Shown piece by piece: positions 27,975 through 36,684 of a DNA stretch of 64,000 nucleotides (positions are counted from its first letter, which is position 1; the number at the start of each line of letters is the position of its first letter). The stretch is from Shewanella sp. MTB7. GTDB taxonomy: Bacteria > Pseudomonadota > Gammaproteobacteria > Enterobacterales > Shewanellaceae. The notes beneath the pieces are model-generated. The model was not told where the DNA came from, ran no database searches, and saw only the letters and a program-made list of their open reading frames with translations. The DNA lies in contig NZ_CP085636.1 of NCBI RefSeq assembly GCF_027571385.1, positions 4,946,501 through 5,010,500 on the forward strand, given 5' to 3'. The translations under genes were made by a program, and so were the position numbers.

Positions 27975-28545
27975 AATAAACCTCTACTTTAATGAGGGAG
28001 CAGTCCCTCAATACAATTGGTAGTTCCATGTACTTGAGATCACAGCTATAAATAAACATCACTAGAGTAACTGGAAAATGAAATCCGCTTGGCAACCTGG
28101 GAAGACCTCCACTACGAGCCAAGTAAGATAATGCTTTCATTTAAAGCCCCGTTAAAATCTAGGTATTAGAGCTAAGCAAGGTGCATACCAAGAAATTAAC
28201 TGACTGAAGAAGCTAACTTTTTTATTTTTACCAGAGATAATAAGTCAGCTTTGAACTGTTTAAATTTCAAAATGAAAAGCAAGTTGCAAAGCGAAAAAGG
28301 TCAATATTAAAGTAACTACTTCGATTAGCTGAAATGAGGAATGAAGGTAATATGAACTTTATGAGGCTAAATAAAATTGCCAATAACCTGAACCCATTGT
28401 CACTAATTCAGGTTATCCTGAGCGATTCAACAGCGCAGGCTTTGATAAAGATAAGAGACTCGTTAGTCACTTTTAATTGGTTTGTCAGCACCCGATGAGT
28501 CACTCAACTACTCTTATATTTCGTTGTTGTAAAGTACACACCCAC
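27975..28545. other. Gap upstream of the LruC gene
   Basis: No gene. The 200 bp nearest the LruC start carry a possible structured leader (28078-28140). The rest shows nothing I can interpret. Confidence 0.5.
28078..28140 (-). promoter_or_regulatory. Possible structured leader of LruC mRNA
   Basis: ATGAAA...TTTCAT at the outside and CTTGGC (28088-28093) / GCCAAG (28118-28123) inside form a two-part stem around a GG...CC inner hairpin, about 105-160 bp upstream of the LruC start. It does not fit the c-di-GMP-I (GEMM) consensus. Confidence 0.3.
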
Positions 28546-28574
28546 AAAAAAGGACAGCCTCAGCTGTCCTCATT
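28546..28574 (-). terminator. Rho-independent terminator after nagB
   Basis: GGACAGC and GCTGTCC pair around a CTCA loop, flanked by AAAAAA on the left. On the minus strand this gives a GC-rich stem followed by TTTTTTG, 40 bp beyond the nagB stop. Confidence 0.92.
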
Positions 28575-28613
28575 TAACTTAATAACTCCCGTATTAACAC
28601 TGGGAATTAGCGA

Positions 28614-29405
28614 CTACAACTCTAAACGTGCCATCAACTTCTGATTTTCACTTTCTATATGCTTATAAAAATCGCGATCTGACAACTTAGAGGCTGCTGC
28701 TTCATCAATCACAAGCACTGCATTTTTATGAAGTTGCAATGCAGAAGCGGGACATGATGCAGTAAGTGCGCCTTCAACGGTCGCTAAAATCGCATCCGCC
28801 TTGTTTTCACCCGTCGCCAATAACACTACTTTCTTCGCATCCAAAATGGTACCAATTCCCATGGTAATCGATAGGTGCGGTTGGTATTCATCTGCAGCAA
28901 AAAAGCGGGCATTATCCTCAATGGTTGCTTTAGTCAGAGTCTTAACTCGAGTGCGTGACATCAAACCTGAAGAGGGTTCATTAAAGCCAATGTGTCCATT
29001 ACGTCCAATGCCTAGAAGTTGAATATCGATTCCTCCAGCAGCTTGAATTTTTTCTTCGTAACCATCACAAGCTTGGATTGGGTTTTCAGCATCACCTGGT
29101 GGCACAAATGTCTTCGCTTTATTGATATCAATATGATCGAATAACTGCTCATTCATAAAGTAGCGATAACTCTGTGGGTGACTCCCTTCCAACCCCAGAT
29201 ATTCATCTAGATTAAAGGTAGTCACATCTTTAAAAGAGATCTTGTTCGCCTTATTAGCCTCAATCAAGCCTTGATATAGAACTAAAGGGGTTGAGCCCGT
29301 AGCCAACCCTAACACTGAGTCGGATCTGTTCTGCAGTTGTTTAATAAAAATATTGACGCCATACTCGGCAACTTCAGCACTATTTTTTAAGATAACGATT
29401 TGCAT
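28614..29405 (-). CDS. nagB: Glucosamine-6-phosphate deaminase
   Basis: Converts glucosamine-6-phosphate to fructose-6-phosphate and ammonia in amino-sugar catabolism. The 263 residues match the classical NagB type: [35 protein letters not shown] with the catalytic Asp, [18 protein letters not shown] with the catalytic His, and [19 protein letters not shown]. It stands alone here without nagA or a transporter. A 22-bp palindrome of LacI-operator form lies 160 bp upstream, consistent with control by a NagR-type regulator. Confidence 0.95.
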   Translation of the reverse strand: MQIVILKNSAEVAEYGVNIFIKQLQNRSDSVLGLATGSTPLVLYQGLIEANKANKISFKDVTTFNLDEYLGLEGSHPQSYRYFMNEQLFDHIDINKAKTFVPPGDAENPIQACDGYEEKIQAAGGIDIQLLGIGRNGHIGFNEPSSGLMSRTRVKTLTKATIEDNARFFAADEYQPHLSITMGIGTILDAKKVVLLATGENKADAILATVEGALTASCPASALQLHKNAVLVIDEAAASKLSDRDFYKHIESENQKLMARLEL

Positions 29406-29563
29406 TATATAGACTCGCTTTAACGTAGAGCTCAGCTCAATAAAAGTGAATAATCGGTTTAAAGCCAGAACAATATAACATGAGTATCAATCTCACGTTT
29501 TTATCCTGCTACTGAAGACGCGATAGTTGCTAACCCTAGCATTTTGTAACATTACTATAACCC

Positions 29564-29585
29564 CAAATGACAACGCTGTCATTTG
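29564..29585. promoter_or_regulatory. LacI-type palindrome, candidate NagR operator
   Basis: CAAATGACA (29564-29572) and TGTCATTTG (29577-29585) are perfect 9-bp arms around ACGC, the centre form usual for LacI-family operators. It sits between divergent nagB and rluE. Shewanella N-acetylglucosamine genes are controlled by the LacI-family NagR; the link to this site is inference. Confidence 0.55.
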
Positions 29586-29694
29586 TTATTAGCTATCAAT
29601 CTCAATCATCCAAATAACTCAATAGGATGGCGCCGCATCTTTATACTTAGTTAAACGTTATAATAGTGCATCTTTTTGATTAAACTATGCCACC

Positions 29695-30312
29695 ATGCCT
29701 GATGAAATAACCCAAGTTACAACTAATTCACTTGAAGAGCGTCATCACCATTATAAAATCTTTAAACCCCACGGCTTTCTCAGTCAATTTGTACCTGAAA
29801 CCAAAAAGAATAAAAAACTGTTAGCTGAACTCGCCGACTTTCCTCTAGGTACTATGGCAATTGGGCGCTTAGATCATGACTCTGAAGGACTGTTATTACT
29901 AACAACTGATGGCATGGTTAGCCATCAAGTACGAAGTAAGAAAGTAGAGAAAGAGTACTATGTTCAAGTCGATGGCGACATAGATGACCAAGCTATTACT
30001 CGTCTTCAACAAGGTGTAGAGATTGGTATCAAGGGCAACAAATACCTCACACTTCCCTGTAAAGTATTCAAGCTAGATACTGAGCCTGACTTACCGGAAA
30101 ATGGTCGTAGAGTAAGAGATCCAAGACACGGACCTATGAGCTGGATTTCAATCACCATCAGTGAAGGTAAAAACAGGCAGATCCGCAAGATGACTGCAGC
30201 TGCAGGCTTTCCTACCATGAGATTAATCCGAGTACGCATTGGCGATATACATCTATCCACTATGCAACCCGGTGAGGTTATCGAGCTTGCTGAAATAACC
30301 AATGTGTTGTAA
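29695..30312 (+). CDS. rluE: 23S rRNA pseudouridine synthase E
   Basis: RsuA/RluB/E/F-family pseudouridine synthase; E. coli RluE isomerises U2457 of 23S rRNA. The 205 residues show KIFKPHGFLSQF, the catalytic GRLDHDSEGLLLLT with Asp60, KVEKEYYVQV, and the C-terminal [20 protein letters not shown] with [12 protein letters not shown]. It lacks an S4 domain, as RluE does. Translation stops at 30312 and the gene is complete. Its last 200 bases are repeated four more times immediately downstream (30321-31145). Confidence 0.93.
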   Translation: MPDEITQVTTNSLEERHHHYKIFKPHGFLSQFVPETKKNKKLLAELADFPLGTMAIGRLDHDSEGLLLLTTDGMVSHQVRSKKVEKEYYVQVDGDIDDQAITRLQQGVEIGIKGNKYLTLPCKVFKLDTEPDLPENGRRVRDPRHGPMSWISITISEGKNRQIRKMTAAAGFPTMRLIRVRIGDIHLSTMQPGEVIELAEITNVL

Positions 30313-31145
30313 CTGCTAGCTAAGAGGTCCAAGACACGGAACCCTCATTGAGTTGGATCTCTATCACCATCAGTGAAGGTAAAAACAGGCAGATCCGCAA
30401 GATGACTGCAGCTGCAGGCTTTCCTACCATGAGATTAATCCGAGTACGCATTGGCGATATACATCTATCCACTATGCAACCCGGTGAGGTTATCGAGCTT
30501 GCTGAAATAACCAATGTGTTGTAACTGCTAGCTAAGAGGTCCAAGACACGGAACCCTCATTGAGTTGGATCTCTATCACCATCAGTGAAGGTAAAAACAG
30601 GCAGTTCCGCAAGATGACTGCAGCCGCAGGCTTTCCTACAATGAGATTAATCCGAGTACGCATTGGCGATATGCATCTATCCACTATGCAACCCGGTGAG
30701 GTTATCGAGCTTGCTGAAATAACCAATGTGTTGTAACTGCTAGCTAAGAGGTCCAAGACACGGAACCCTCATTGAGTTGGATCTCTATCACCATCAGTGA
30801 AGGAAAAAATCGGCAGATCCGCAAGATGACTGCAGCCGCAGGCTTTCCTACCATGAGATTAATCCGAGTACGCATTGGCGATATGCATCTATCCACTATG
30901 CAACCCGGTGAGGTTATCGAGCTTGCTGAAATAACCAGTATGTTGTAACTGCTAGCTAAGAGGTCCAAGACACGGAACCCTCATTAAGCTGGATCAGCAT
31001 AACAATCAGTGAAGGTAAAAACAGGCAGATCCGCAAGATGACTGCAGCCGCAGGCTTTCCTACCATGAGATTAATCCGAGTACGCATTGCCGATATACAT
31101 CTATCCACTATGCAACCCGGTGAGGTTATCGAGCTTGCTGAATAC
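30113..31145 (+). repeat. Five tandem copies of the rluE 3' end
   Basis: Unit 1 is the real gene end (30113-30320, 208 bp). Units 2-5 start at 30321, 30533, 30745 and 30957, exactly 212 bp apart; unit 5 breaks off near 31145. Each begins with TAAGAGRTCCAAGACACGG, runs through the rluE stop codon and adds about 16 bp of downstream sequence. Units 2-5 share a changed block (four bases longer than the gene) that puts them out of the rluE frame, and none has a start codon that would make a full enzyme. They are gene-tail fragments, not CRISPR repeats. Confidence 0.95.
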
Positions 31146-31200
31146 CATAGCTTCAAGTAGTTTAAGTTTACTTAACAGATAGCCATGGAGTCACAACTTG

Positions 31201-32286
31201 ATGAAGTTATTATTAATAGTCATCACAATATTGCTGCCTACTTTTTGTTATTCACTGCCTTTAGATAAGATTGCTTTACCACCGGGTTTTGCAATCGATG
31301 TATATGCTGAAGGAGTTGATAATGCCCGTCAGATGGCACTAGGCAACAAGGGCACCTTGTTTGTTGGCAGTCGTAAAGCGGGTAAAGTTTACGCGTTAAT
31401 TGATAGCAACAATGATAAACAGGCCGACCAGATCATTGATGTCGCGAACAAACTCTTTATGCCCTCTGGGATAGTTTATTATCGAGGCGATCTTTATGTC
31501 GCTGAGGTCGATAAGATATGGCGTTACCCAAATATTGAAGCCTCACTTCCCGAGATCCCAACACCTGAACTCGTTTACAACCAACTTCCCGACAGACCAC
31601 ATCACGGCTGGAAATTTATCAAGTTTGGCCCAGATGGTCAGCTGTATATTCCCGTAGGGGCTCCCTGTAATGTATGTGAAAGCAAGCCCCCTTTTGCCAG
31701 TATTATTAAGTTAAATCTCACCAACAAAACCACTAGAGTGGTGGCCTCTGGGGTTAGAAATAGCGTTGGTTTTGATTTTCATCCCCAAACCGGCGATTTA
31801 TGGTTTACCGACAATGGCCGTGACATGATGGGCGATGATCTGCCCGATGATGAACTCAACCATGTGTCGAAAGAGGGACAATTTTTTGGTTTTCCCTATA
31901 TCCATAATGATGATATTCAAGATCCCAAATTTAGCGCCTCTGAGAAAGTGAAACAAAATCGCAAACCCGCCTTAAAACTGGGCGCTCACGTGGCCTCACT
32001 CGGTATGGAGTTCTATCAAGGAAACATGTTTCCTGCAGAATATAAAAACAATATTTTTATCGCCGAACACGGCTCTTGGAATCGCAGCAAAAAAGTAGGC
32101 TATCGTATCGTTCAGGTGATACTTGAAGGAGATAAGGTAGTTAACTCAGAGGTCTTTGCTTCAGGTTGGCTACAAGGGGAAGAGAGCTGGGGCCGTCCTG
32201 TCGCTGTGCTCACCATGCCCGATGGTTCTTTATTAGTTTCAGATGACGCGGCTGATGCGATATATCGTATTAGTTATAAAAAGTAA
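31201..32286 (+). CDS. PQQ-type sugar/sorbosone dehydrogenase-like protein
   Basis: Secreted six-bladed beta-propeller of the soluble glucose dehydrogenase/L-sorbosone dehydrogenase family. The 361-residue precursor has a signal peptide (MKLLLIVITILLPTFCYS). Family features are LPPGFAIDVYAEGVDNARQM, GWKFIKFGPDGQLYIPVGAP, ASGVRNSVGFDFHP with LWFTDNGRD, FIAEHGSWNRS, and GRPVAVLTMPDGSLLVSDDA. Such proteins oxidise sugars or aldehydes in the periplasm, often with PQQ; PQQ synthesis genes are not in the window. The ATG at 31201 is used rather than the preceding TTG. It lies between the rluE tail array and the lysS tail fragment. Confidence 0.88.
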   Translation: MKLLLIVITILLPTFCYSLPLDKIALPPGFAIDVYAEGVDNARQMALGNKGTLFVGSRKAGKVYALIDSNNDKQADQIIDVANKLFMPSGIVYYRGDLYVAEVDKIWRYPNIEASLPEIPTPELVYNQLPDRPHHGWKFIKFGPDGQLYIPVGAPCNVCESKPPFASIIKLNLTNKTTRVVASGVRNSVGFDFHPQTGDLWFTDNGRDMMGDDLPDDELNHVSKEGQFFGFPYIHNDDIQDPKFSASEKVKQNRKPALKLGAHVASLGMEFYQGNMFPAEYKNNIFIAEHGSWNRSKKVGYRIVQVILEGDKVVNSEVFASGWLQGEESWGRPVAVLTMPDGSLLVSDDAADAIYRISYKK

Positions 32287-32294
32287 GCCACAAA

Positions 32295-32318
32295 AAAACC
32301 AGCCAATTGGCTGGTTTT
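32295..32318. terminator. Bidirectional terminator
   Basis: AAAACCAGCC-AATT-GGCTGGTTTT is a perfect 10-bp stem with A and T tracts, starting 9 bp after the dehydrogenase stop. Confidence 0.93.
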
Positions 32319-32354
32319 CAACAAGTAACCAGTTAAGGTCACGAGCTCAAATGA

Positions 32355-32396
32355 TTAAGCTTCAGGACGCATTGCAGGGAACAAGATCACGTCGCA
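32355..32396 (-). pseudogene. Duplicate 3' tail of lysS
   Basis: On the minus strand this encodes [12 protein letters not shown] and a stop codon, identical in protein to the last 12 residues of the intact lysS 94 bp upstream. The two DNA copies differ only synonymously: CTA/TTG, CCA/CCT, GCG/GCA, CCA/CCT and stop TAG/TAA. The codons just before (N-P-C instead of T-I-R) are unrelated. It lies beyond the lysS terminator, so it is a fossil gene end, not part of the transcript. Confidence 0.9.
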
Positions 32397-32408
32397 GGGA
32401 TTGATGTA

Positions 32409-32438
32409 AGCTGAGTGTTGGTTTAACAACACTCAGCT
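32409..32438 (-). terminator. Hairpin after lysS
   Basis: AGCTGAGTGTT and AACACTCAGCT form a perfect 11-bp stem around an 8-base loop, 10 bp beyond the lysS stop. There is no long T tract (TTACATC follows on the minus strand). Confidence 0.75.
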
Positions 32439-32448
32439 AATCTAACCC

Positions 32449-33954
32449 CTAAGCTTCTGGACGCATCGCTGGGAATAGGATCACGTCTCTAATTGTATGC
32501 GTGTTAGTAAACAACATCACTAGACGATCGATACCGATCCCTTGACCCGCTGTTGGTGGTAAGCCGTGCTCTAATGCTCTGATGTAATCAGCGTCATAGA
32601 ACATAGCTTCATCATCACCCGCATCTTTCGCATCAACTTGCGCTTTGAAGCGATTATCTTGATCTTCAGCGTCGTTAAGCTCAGAGAAACCATTGGCAAC
32701 TTCACGGCCGCCGATAAAGAACTCGAAACGATCAGTGATGAAATGGTTATCATCGTTACGACGTGCAAGTGGAGAAATATCAGCTGGGTAGCCTGTGATG
32801 AATGTAGGCTGCATAAGTTGAGTCTCAGCAGTTTCACCAAATATCTCTTCAAGTAGCTGACCACACGTCCAGAACTTCTCGATAGTCATGCCTAAGCTTT
32901 TAGCCAAGTCACGCATAAACTCAACATCTTTAACTTCTTCATAAGTCATAGACTGAATAGTCGCGTTATCTGGGTTGTACTTCTTAATCGCATCTAACAT
33001 GCTAAGACGAGCGTATGGACCACCAAAATCAACAGTATGCTCACCATACGGAAGCTGTGGAGAACCACATAAGTCAATTGCGATAGAGCTTAGCATCTCT
33101 TCCGTTAGATCCATTAGATCGTTAAAATCTGCATAGGCCATGTAGAATTCCATCATAGTGAATTCTGGGTTATGGCGTGGAGACAAACCTTCATTACGGA
33201 AGTTACGGTTAATTTCGAACACACGCTCAAAACCACCCACAACTAAACGCTTTAGATAAAGCTCAGGTGCGATACGCAGGTACATCGCCATATCAAGTGC
33301 GTTATGATGTGTCTCAAAAGGACGTGCCGTTGCGCCACCAGGGATGCTGTGCATCATAGGCGTTTCAACTTCCATGAACTCTTTCTTCACCATGAAGTTA
33401 CGGATAGCCGACACCACTTTAGAACGCATGATAAAGGCATTACGCGACTCTTCATTCACAATCAAGTCAACATAACGCTGACGATAGCGAGTCTCTTGGT
33501 CTGTTAGACCGTGGAATTTTTCAGGAAGTGGACGCAGTGCTTTAGTCAGCAACTGGTATTGCTCCATGTTGACATACAAGTCGCCTTTACCTGAAAGGTG
33601 TAGTTGACCAGTCACGCCGATAATGTCACCAATATCTAGACCTTGAAATCTCTCTTTAAGATCTTTCTGAACGTCTTTACCTGCATAAGCTTGGATACGA
33701 CCGCTGACATCTTGGATCACTAAGAAAGGACCACGTTTCGCCATAATACGACCAGCGATACTGCGCTGGATCTCCATGCCTTCAAGCTCTTCTTTGGTAT
33801 TACTACCATATTCAGCCTGAATATCTGCCGCTTTATGTTTACGATCGAAGTTATTCGGGTGACCGTTTGCAGGGCAGTTTGCGCGAATGTGCTCAAGCTT
33901 GGCACGACGCTCTGCAATTAACTTATTCTCATCTGGTAATACTTGTTCAGTCAT
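32449..33954 (-). CDS. lysS: Lysyl-tRNA synthetase (class II)
   Basis: Charges tRNA-Lys. The 501 residues include the N-terminal OB-fold anticodon-binding domain (about 60-170: [20 protein letters not shown]) and the class II catalytic core: motif 1 around [20 protein letters not shown], motif 2 [11 protein letters not shown] followed by [11 protein letters not shown], motif 3 [13 protein letters not shown]. It lies 56 bp downstream of prfB on the same strand, the conserved prfB-lysS pair. A copy of its last 13 codons, stop included, lies beyond its terminator. Confidence 0.97.
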   Translation of the reverse strand: MTEQVLPDENKLIAERRAKLEHIRANCPANGHPNNFDRKHKAADIQAEYGSNTKEELEGMEIQRSIAGRIMAKRGPFLVIQDVSGRIQAYAGKDVQKDLKERFQGLDIGDIIGVTGQLHLSGKGDLYVNMEQYQLLTKALRPLPEKFHGLTDQETRYRQRYVDLIVNEESRNAFIMRSKVVSAIRNFMVKKEFMEVETPMMHSIPGGATARPFETHHNALDMAMYLRIAPELYLKRLVVGGFERVFEINRNFRNEGLSPRHNPEFTMMEFYMAYADFNDLMDLTEEMLSSIAIDLCGSPQLPYGEHTVDFGGPYARLSMLDAIKKYNPDNATIQSMTYEEVKDVEFMRDLAKSLGMTIEKFWTCGQLLEEIFGETAETQLMQPTFITGYPADISPLARRNDDNHFITDRFEFFIGGREVANGFSELNDAEDQDNRFKAQVDAKDAGDDEAMFYDADYIRALEHGLPPTAGQGIGIDRLVMLFTNTHTIRDVILFPAMRPEA

Positions 33955-34010
33955 CTTCTTCTCTCGTAAATGTTACGGTTCACACGTTAAAATTAATTAG
34001 TTTAAAAGCT

Positions 34011-35109
34011 TTATAAACCAGACTTTAGACTGGCCTCAATAAACTTGTCCAGATCGCCATCAAGCACGCTCTGGGTATTTCTGTTCTCGACACCAGTACG
34101 CAGATCTTTAATACGTGCATCATCGAGCACGTATGAACGGATCTGGCTACCCCAGCCAATATCTGATTTAGCGTCTTCCGCCAGCTGCTTATCAGCATTT
34201 TGCTTCAGCATCTCTAACTCATAGAGTTTTGCTTTCAACTGCTTCATCGCGGCATCACGGTTTTTATGTTGCGAGCGATCATTTTGACACTGCACAACAG
34301 TATTGGTCGGTACATGAGTAATACGAATAGCAGATTCAGTCTTGTTGACATGCTGACCACCCGCCCCCGAGGCGCGGTAGGTATCAATTCTCAAATCTGA
34401 TGGATTAATCTCAATCTCAATAGAATCATCGATTTCAGGGTAAACAAATACTGAACAAAACGAGGTGTGACGTTTACCTGACGAATCGAAAGGCGATTTG
34501 CGCACTAAGCGATGTACACCCGTTTCAGTGCGTAATGATCCAAACGCGTACTCACCGGTAAACTTGATGGTTGCACCTTTGATACCAGCAACATCACCAT
34601 CAGTGACTTCCATAAGCTCAGGCTTATAGTCATGGGCATCACCCCAACGCAAGAACATACGCAGTACCATATTGGCCCAATCTTGCGCTTCAGTTCCGCC
34701 AGAACCAGACTGAATATCTAAATAACAATTGGCAATATCATTAGGACCGGAGAACATACGACGGAACTCAAGCTCTTCAAGACGCTTCTCTAACGCATCG
34801 AGTTCTGAGCTTGCATCGTTAAACGTCTCTTCATCCTCTTCCTCGACAGCCAACTCAACTAAGCCTTCAACATCTTCAAGACCCGAATCCATATCATCGA
34901 TAGTCTTAACCACTAACTCTAAAGCTGCACGTTCTTTACCTAAGGCCTGAGCATTCTCAGGATTGTTCCATACATCGCTACTTTCAAGTTCAGCACAAAC
35001 CTCTTCTAGACGCTCTGACTTGGCATCATAGTCAAAGATACCTCCGCAGTAGAAGGGTGCGTTCGGCAAGATCTTTAATTTTAAATTTAACCGGATTTAC
35101 TTCAAACAT
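34011..35109 (-). CDS. prfB: Peptide chain release factor 2 (programmed +1 frameshift)
   Basis: Recognises UGA and UAA stop codons. The main reading frame begins after an in-frame UGA: the ATG at 35109 opens [20 protein letters not shown] and, after 25 codons, meets TGA at 35034-35032. A Shine-Dalgarno-like CGGAGG just before CTTTGAC allows the ribosome to slip +1 into [12 protein letters not shown]. The protein carries the RF2 tripeptide SPF (RKSPFDSSG) and the GGQ motif ([13 protein letters not shown]). This autoregulation by its own stop codon is well established for bacterial prfB. lysS follows after 56 bp. Confidence 0.96.
35031..35046 (-). promoter_or_regulatory. prfB: prfB frameshift site
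   Basis: On the minus strand GCGGAGGTATCTTTGAC: an internal Shine-Dalgarno, three bases, then CTT-TGA-C. It is the same arrangement as in E. coli, with TGA as codon 26. Confidence 0.93.
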
Positions 35110-35393
35110 TACTCTTCTACTCAAATAAGTTATACCAAAACCACTTCAAGACTCACAACTCAACTTGTCGAGGTAACTTGGGGATAGATGTGACTACAAC
35201 CAGCTATTTTAACTCAATAGTGGCATTTCGACTAGAGCAGGATCGAGATGAATTGCGGTTATTTCAACCTTCATAAATCTTAAGCTAGCAATATTATTCT
35301 TAAGAAAGCAGCAACACAGCACTGTTTATTTATGCTTTTAATCAAGGAGTAATAAAAATCACAAATTCCAAACCCCATGTCTATACTTTCCTA

Positions 35394-36377
35394 ATGAATG
35401 AAAAAAACCCCACATGCTGTTATCACGAAGAAGAAGGTTTCTCCTGCAATGAGCCAGCCGAACCCTCAGGTTTATGTTATTGGCACGATCCTAAAATAGT
35501 CAAAAATGCCCCTGACGACGTGCAAAAACTTGAAGATTTTGCCAGAAATGGGGGCATGTTACGTGGCATAGCACTCAAGCGTGCCGTATTACCTGGGATA
35601 GATCTTGTCAGGCATCACCAAAAAGTAGGCTTTGATATGACCCACGCCGAGTTATATCGCGCGGATCTCCAAGGGGCTCATCTTTTCAATCTCTGTTTAC
35701 ATAATGCCAGCTTGATGAAAGCTGATCTCAGAGACTCTAACCTCCACTTCGCAAATTTAATCGGCACCAACCTACTTGGTATAAAGTGGAACGGTGCCAA
35801 AATTGAGAATATCAATACAGGTAAACGGATCAAACAGGAGGTACTCGCACTCGAAGCGGACCGGCTGGGCGAGCGAGAGATAGCGAATGACTATTTTGAA
35901 CAAGCTGAGGAGATATACAGAGATCTTCGTAAAGCTGCTGAGCGTGAAGGGCTATTTGCCATGTCTGGTGACTATATTCGTAAAGAACTCACTATGCGTC
36001 GTCACCAAATGCCTCAATACAGTTATAAACGAATGGTATCTAAAGTTATCGATGTTTTCTGTGGTTACGGCGAAGCCCCTTTGCGTGTCATTGGCTTCTC
36101 GATGGGACTTATCATGGTCTGTGCCATGCTCTATTTTTTTACTGGATTGAGTTACGGTACTCAACTGCATCAATTTCAGATGAGCAATGATTTCCACACC
36201 AACCTTTATCTGTTTTTCAACTGCATCTATTATTCCGTTGTCACCTTCACGACCTTAGGCTATGGAGACTTTACCCCTGTGGGGTTCTCTAAAGTCATCG
36301 CTGCGATAGAGGCATTTACCGGGAGCTTTACCATAGCGCTGTTCGTGGTGGTTTTTGTAAAAAAGATGACTCGTTAA
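35394..36377 (+). CDS. Pentapeptide-repeat protein fused to two-TM potassium channel
   Basis: 327-residue protein with two parts. The N-terminal half begins with a Cys/His-rich segment (CCYHEEEGFSCNEPAEPSGLCYWHD, about 8-32) and continues with pentapeptide repeats (AELYRADLQGAHLFN, ASLMKADLRDSNLHFANLIG, about 85-125). The C-terminal third has two membrane segments (about 233-253 and 300-322) around the selectivity filter TTLGYGDF, the mark of an Ion_trans_2 potassium channel. It should sit in the inner membrane with the repeat domain in the cytoplasm. The gating signal is unknown; the CYWHD motif may bind metal. Divergent from prfB, alone on its strand until the formate dehydrogenase gene. 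Confidence 0.88.
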   Translation: MNEKNPTCCYHEEEGFSCNEPAEPSGLCYWHDPKIVKNAPDDVQKLEDFARNGGMLRGIALKRAVLPGIDLVRHHQKVGFDMTHAELYRADLQGAHLFNLCLHNASLMKADLRDSNLHFANLIGTNLLGIKWNGAKIENINTGKRIKQEVLALEADRLGEREIANDYFEQAEEIYRDLRKAAEREGLFAMSGDYIRKELTMRRHQMPQYSYKRMVSKVIDVFCGYGEAPLRVIGFSMGLIMVCAMLYFFTGLSYGTQLHQFQMSNDFHTNLYLFFNCIYYSVVTFTTLGYGDFTPVGFSKVIAAIEAFTGSFTIALFVVVFVKKMTR

Positions 36378-36596
36378 TATCAATTAGGCACTAGAACTTT
36401 AGTGATGAATAGCCATTGATTTAAGCTCATCTGTGCCAAGTTCAAATTTCAATAATCAAGCAAGGTTACGTCGAGCACACTCCCCTAGCTATTTGTGATA
36501 CCCACTGCAAAATCATCTTATAAATTGACAGGTTAGACCCGTTCTGAAAACCGTCTTAGTTATACTCCCGCCACTCTATTCTGCCTCCTATAAATA

Positions 36597-36638
36597 ATGG
36601 TCTACGGCTATCGGCTAATCCAGAAAAGACCTCTGTAC
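36597..36638 (+). repeat. Partial copy of the downstream gene's 5' end
   Basis: A segment of about 42 bp here, containing GGCTAATCCAGAAAAGACCT, repeats bases 36702-36743 near the start of the formate-dehydrogenase-like gene, 105 bp further on, with few mismatches (CTACGG against CTGCTG). It lies in the leader between a possible promoter and the start codon. Confidence 0.85.
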
Positions 36639-36684
36639 CAACTCAAGCGAAAGGCAGGAAAGCCCAAATAACTAAGGTATCACC

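Noticed and set aside
28078..28140. c-di-GMP-I (GEMM) riboswitch upstream of LruC
   Set aside because: The conserved GEMM segments and tetraloop-receptor are not found.
30113..31145. CRISPR-like array
   Set aside because: Units are 208-212 bp of gene sequence with no short-repeat/unique-spacer structure and no cas genes.
30320..31156. Repeated minus-strand open frames of 66-108 residues in the rluE tail array
   Set aside because: They are antisense shadows of the rluE coding sequence repeated with the array; no ribosome binding sites or known protein features.
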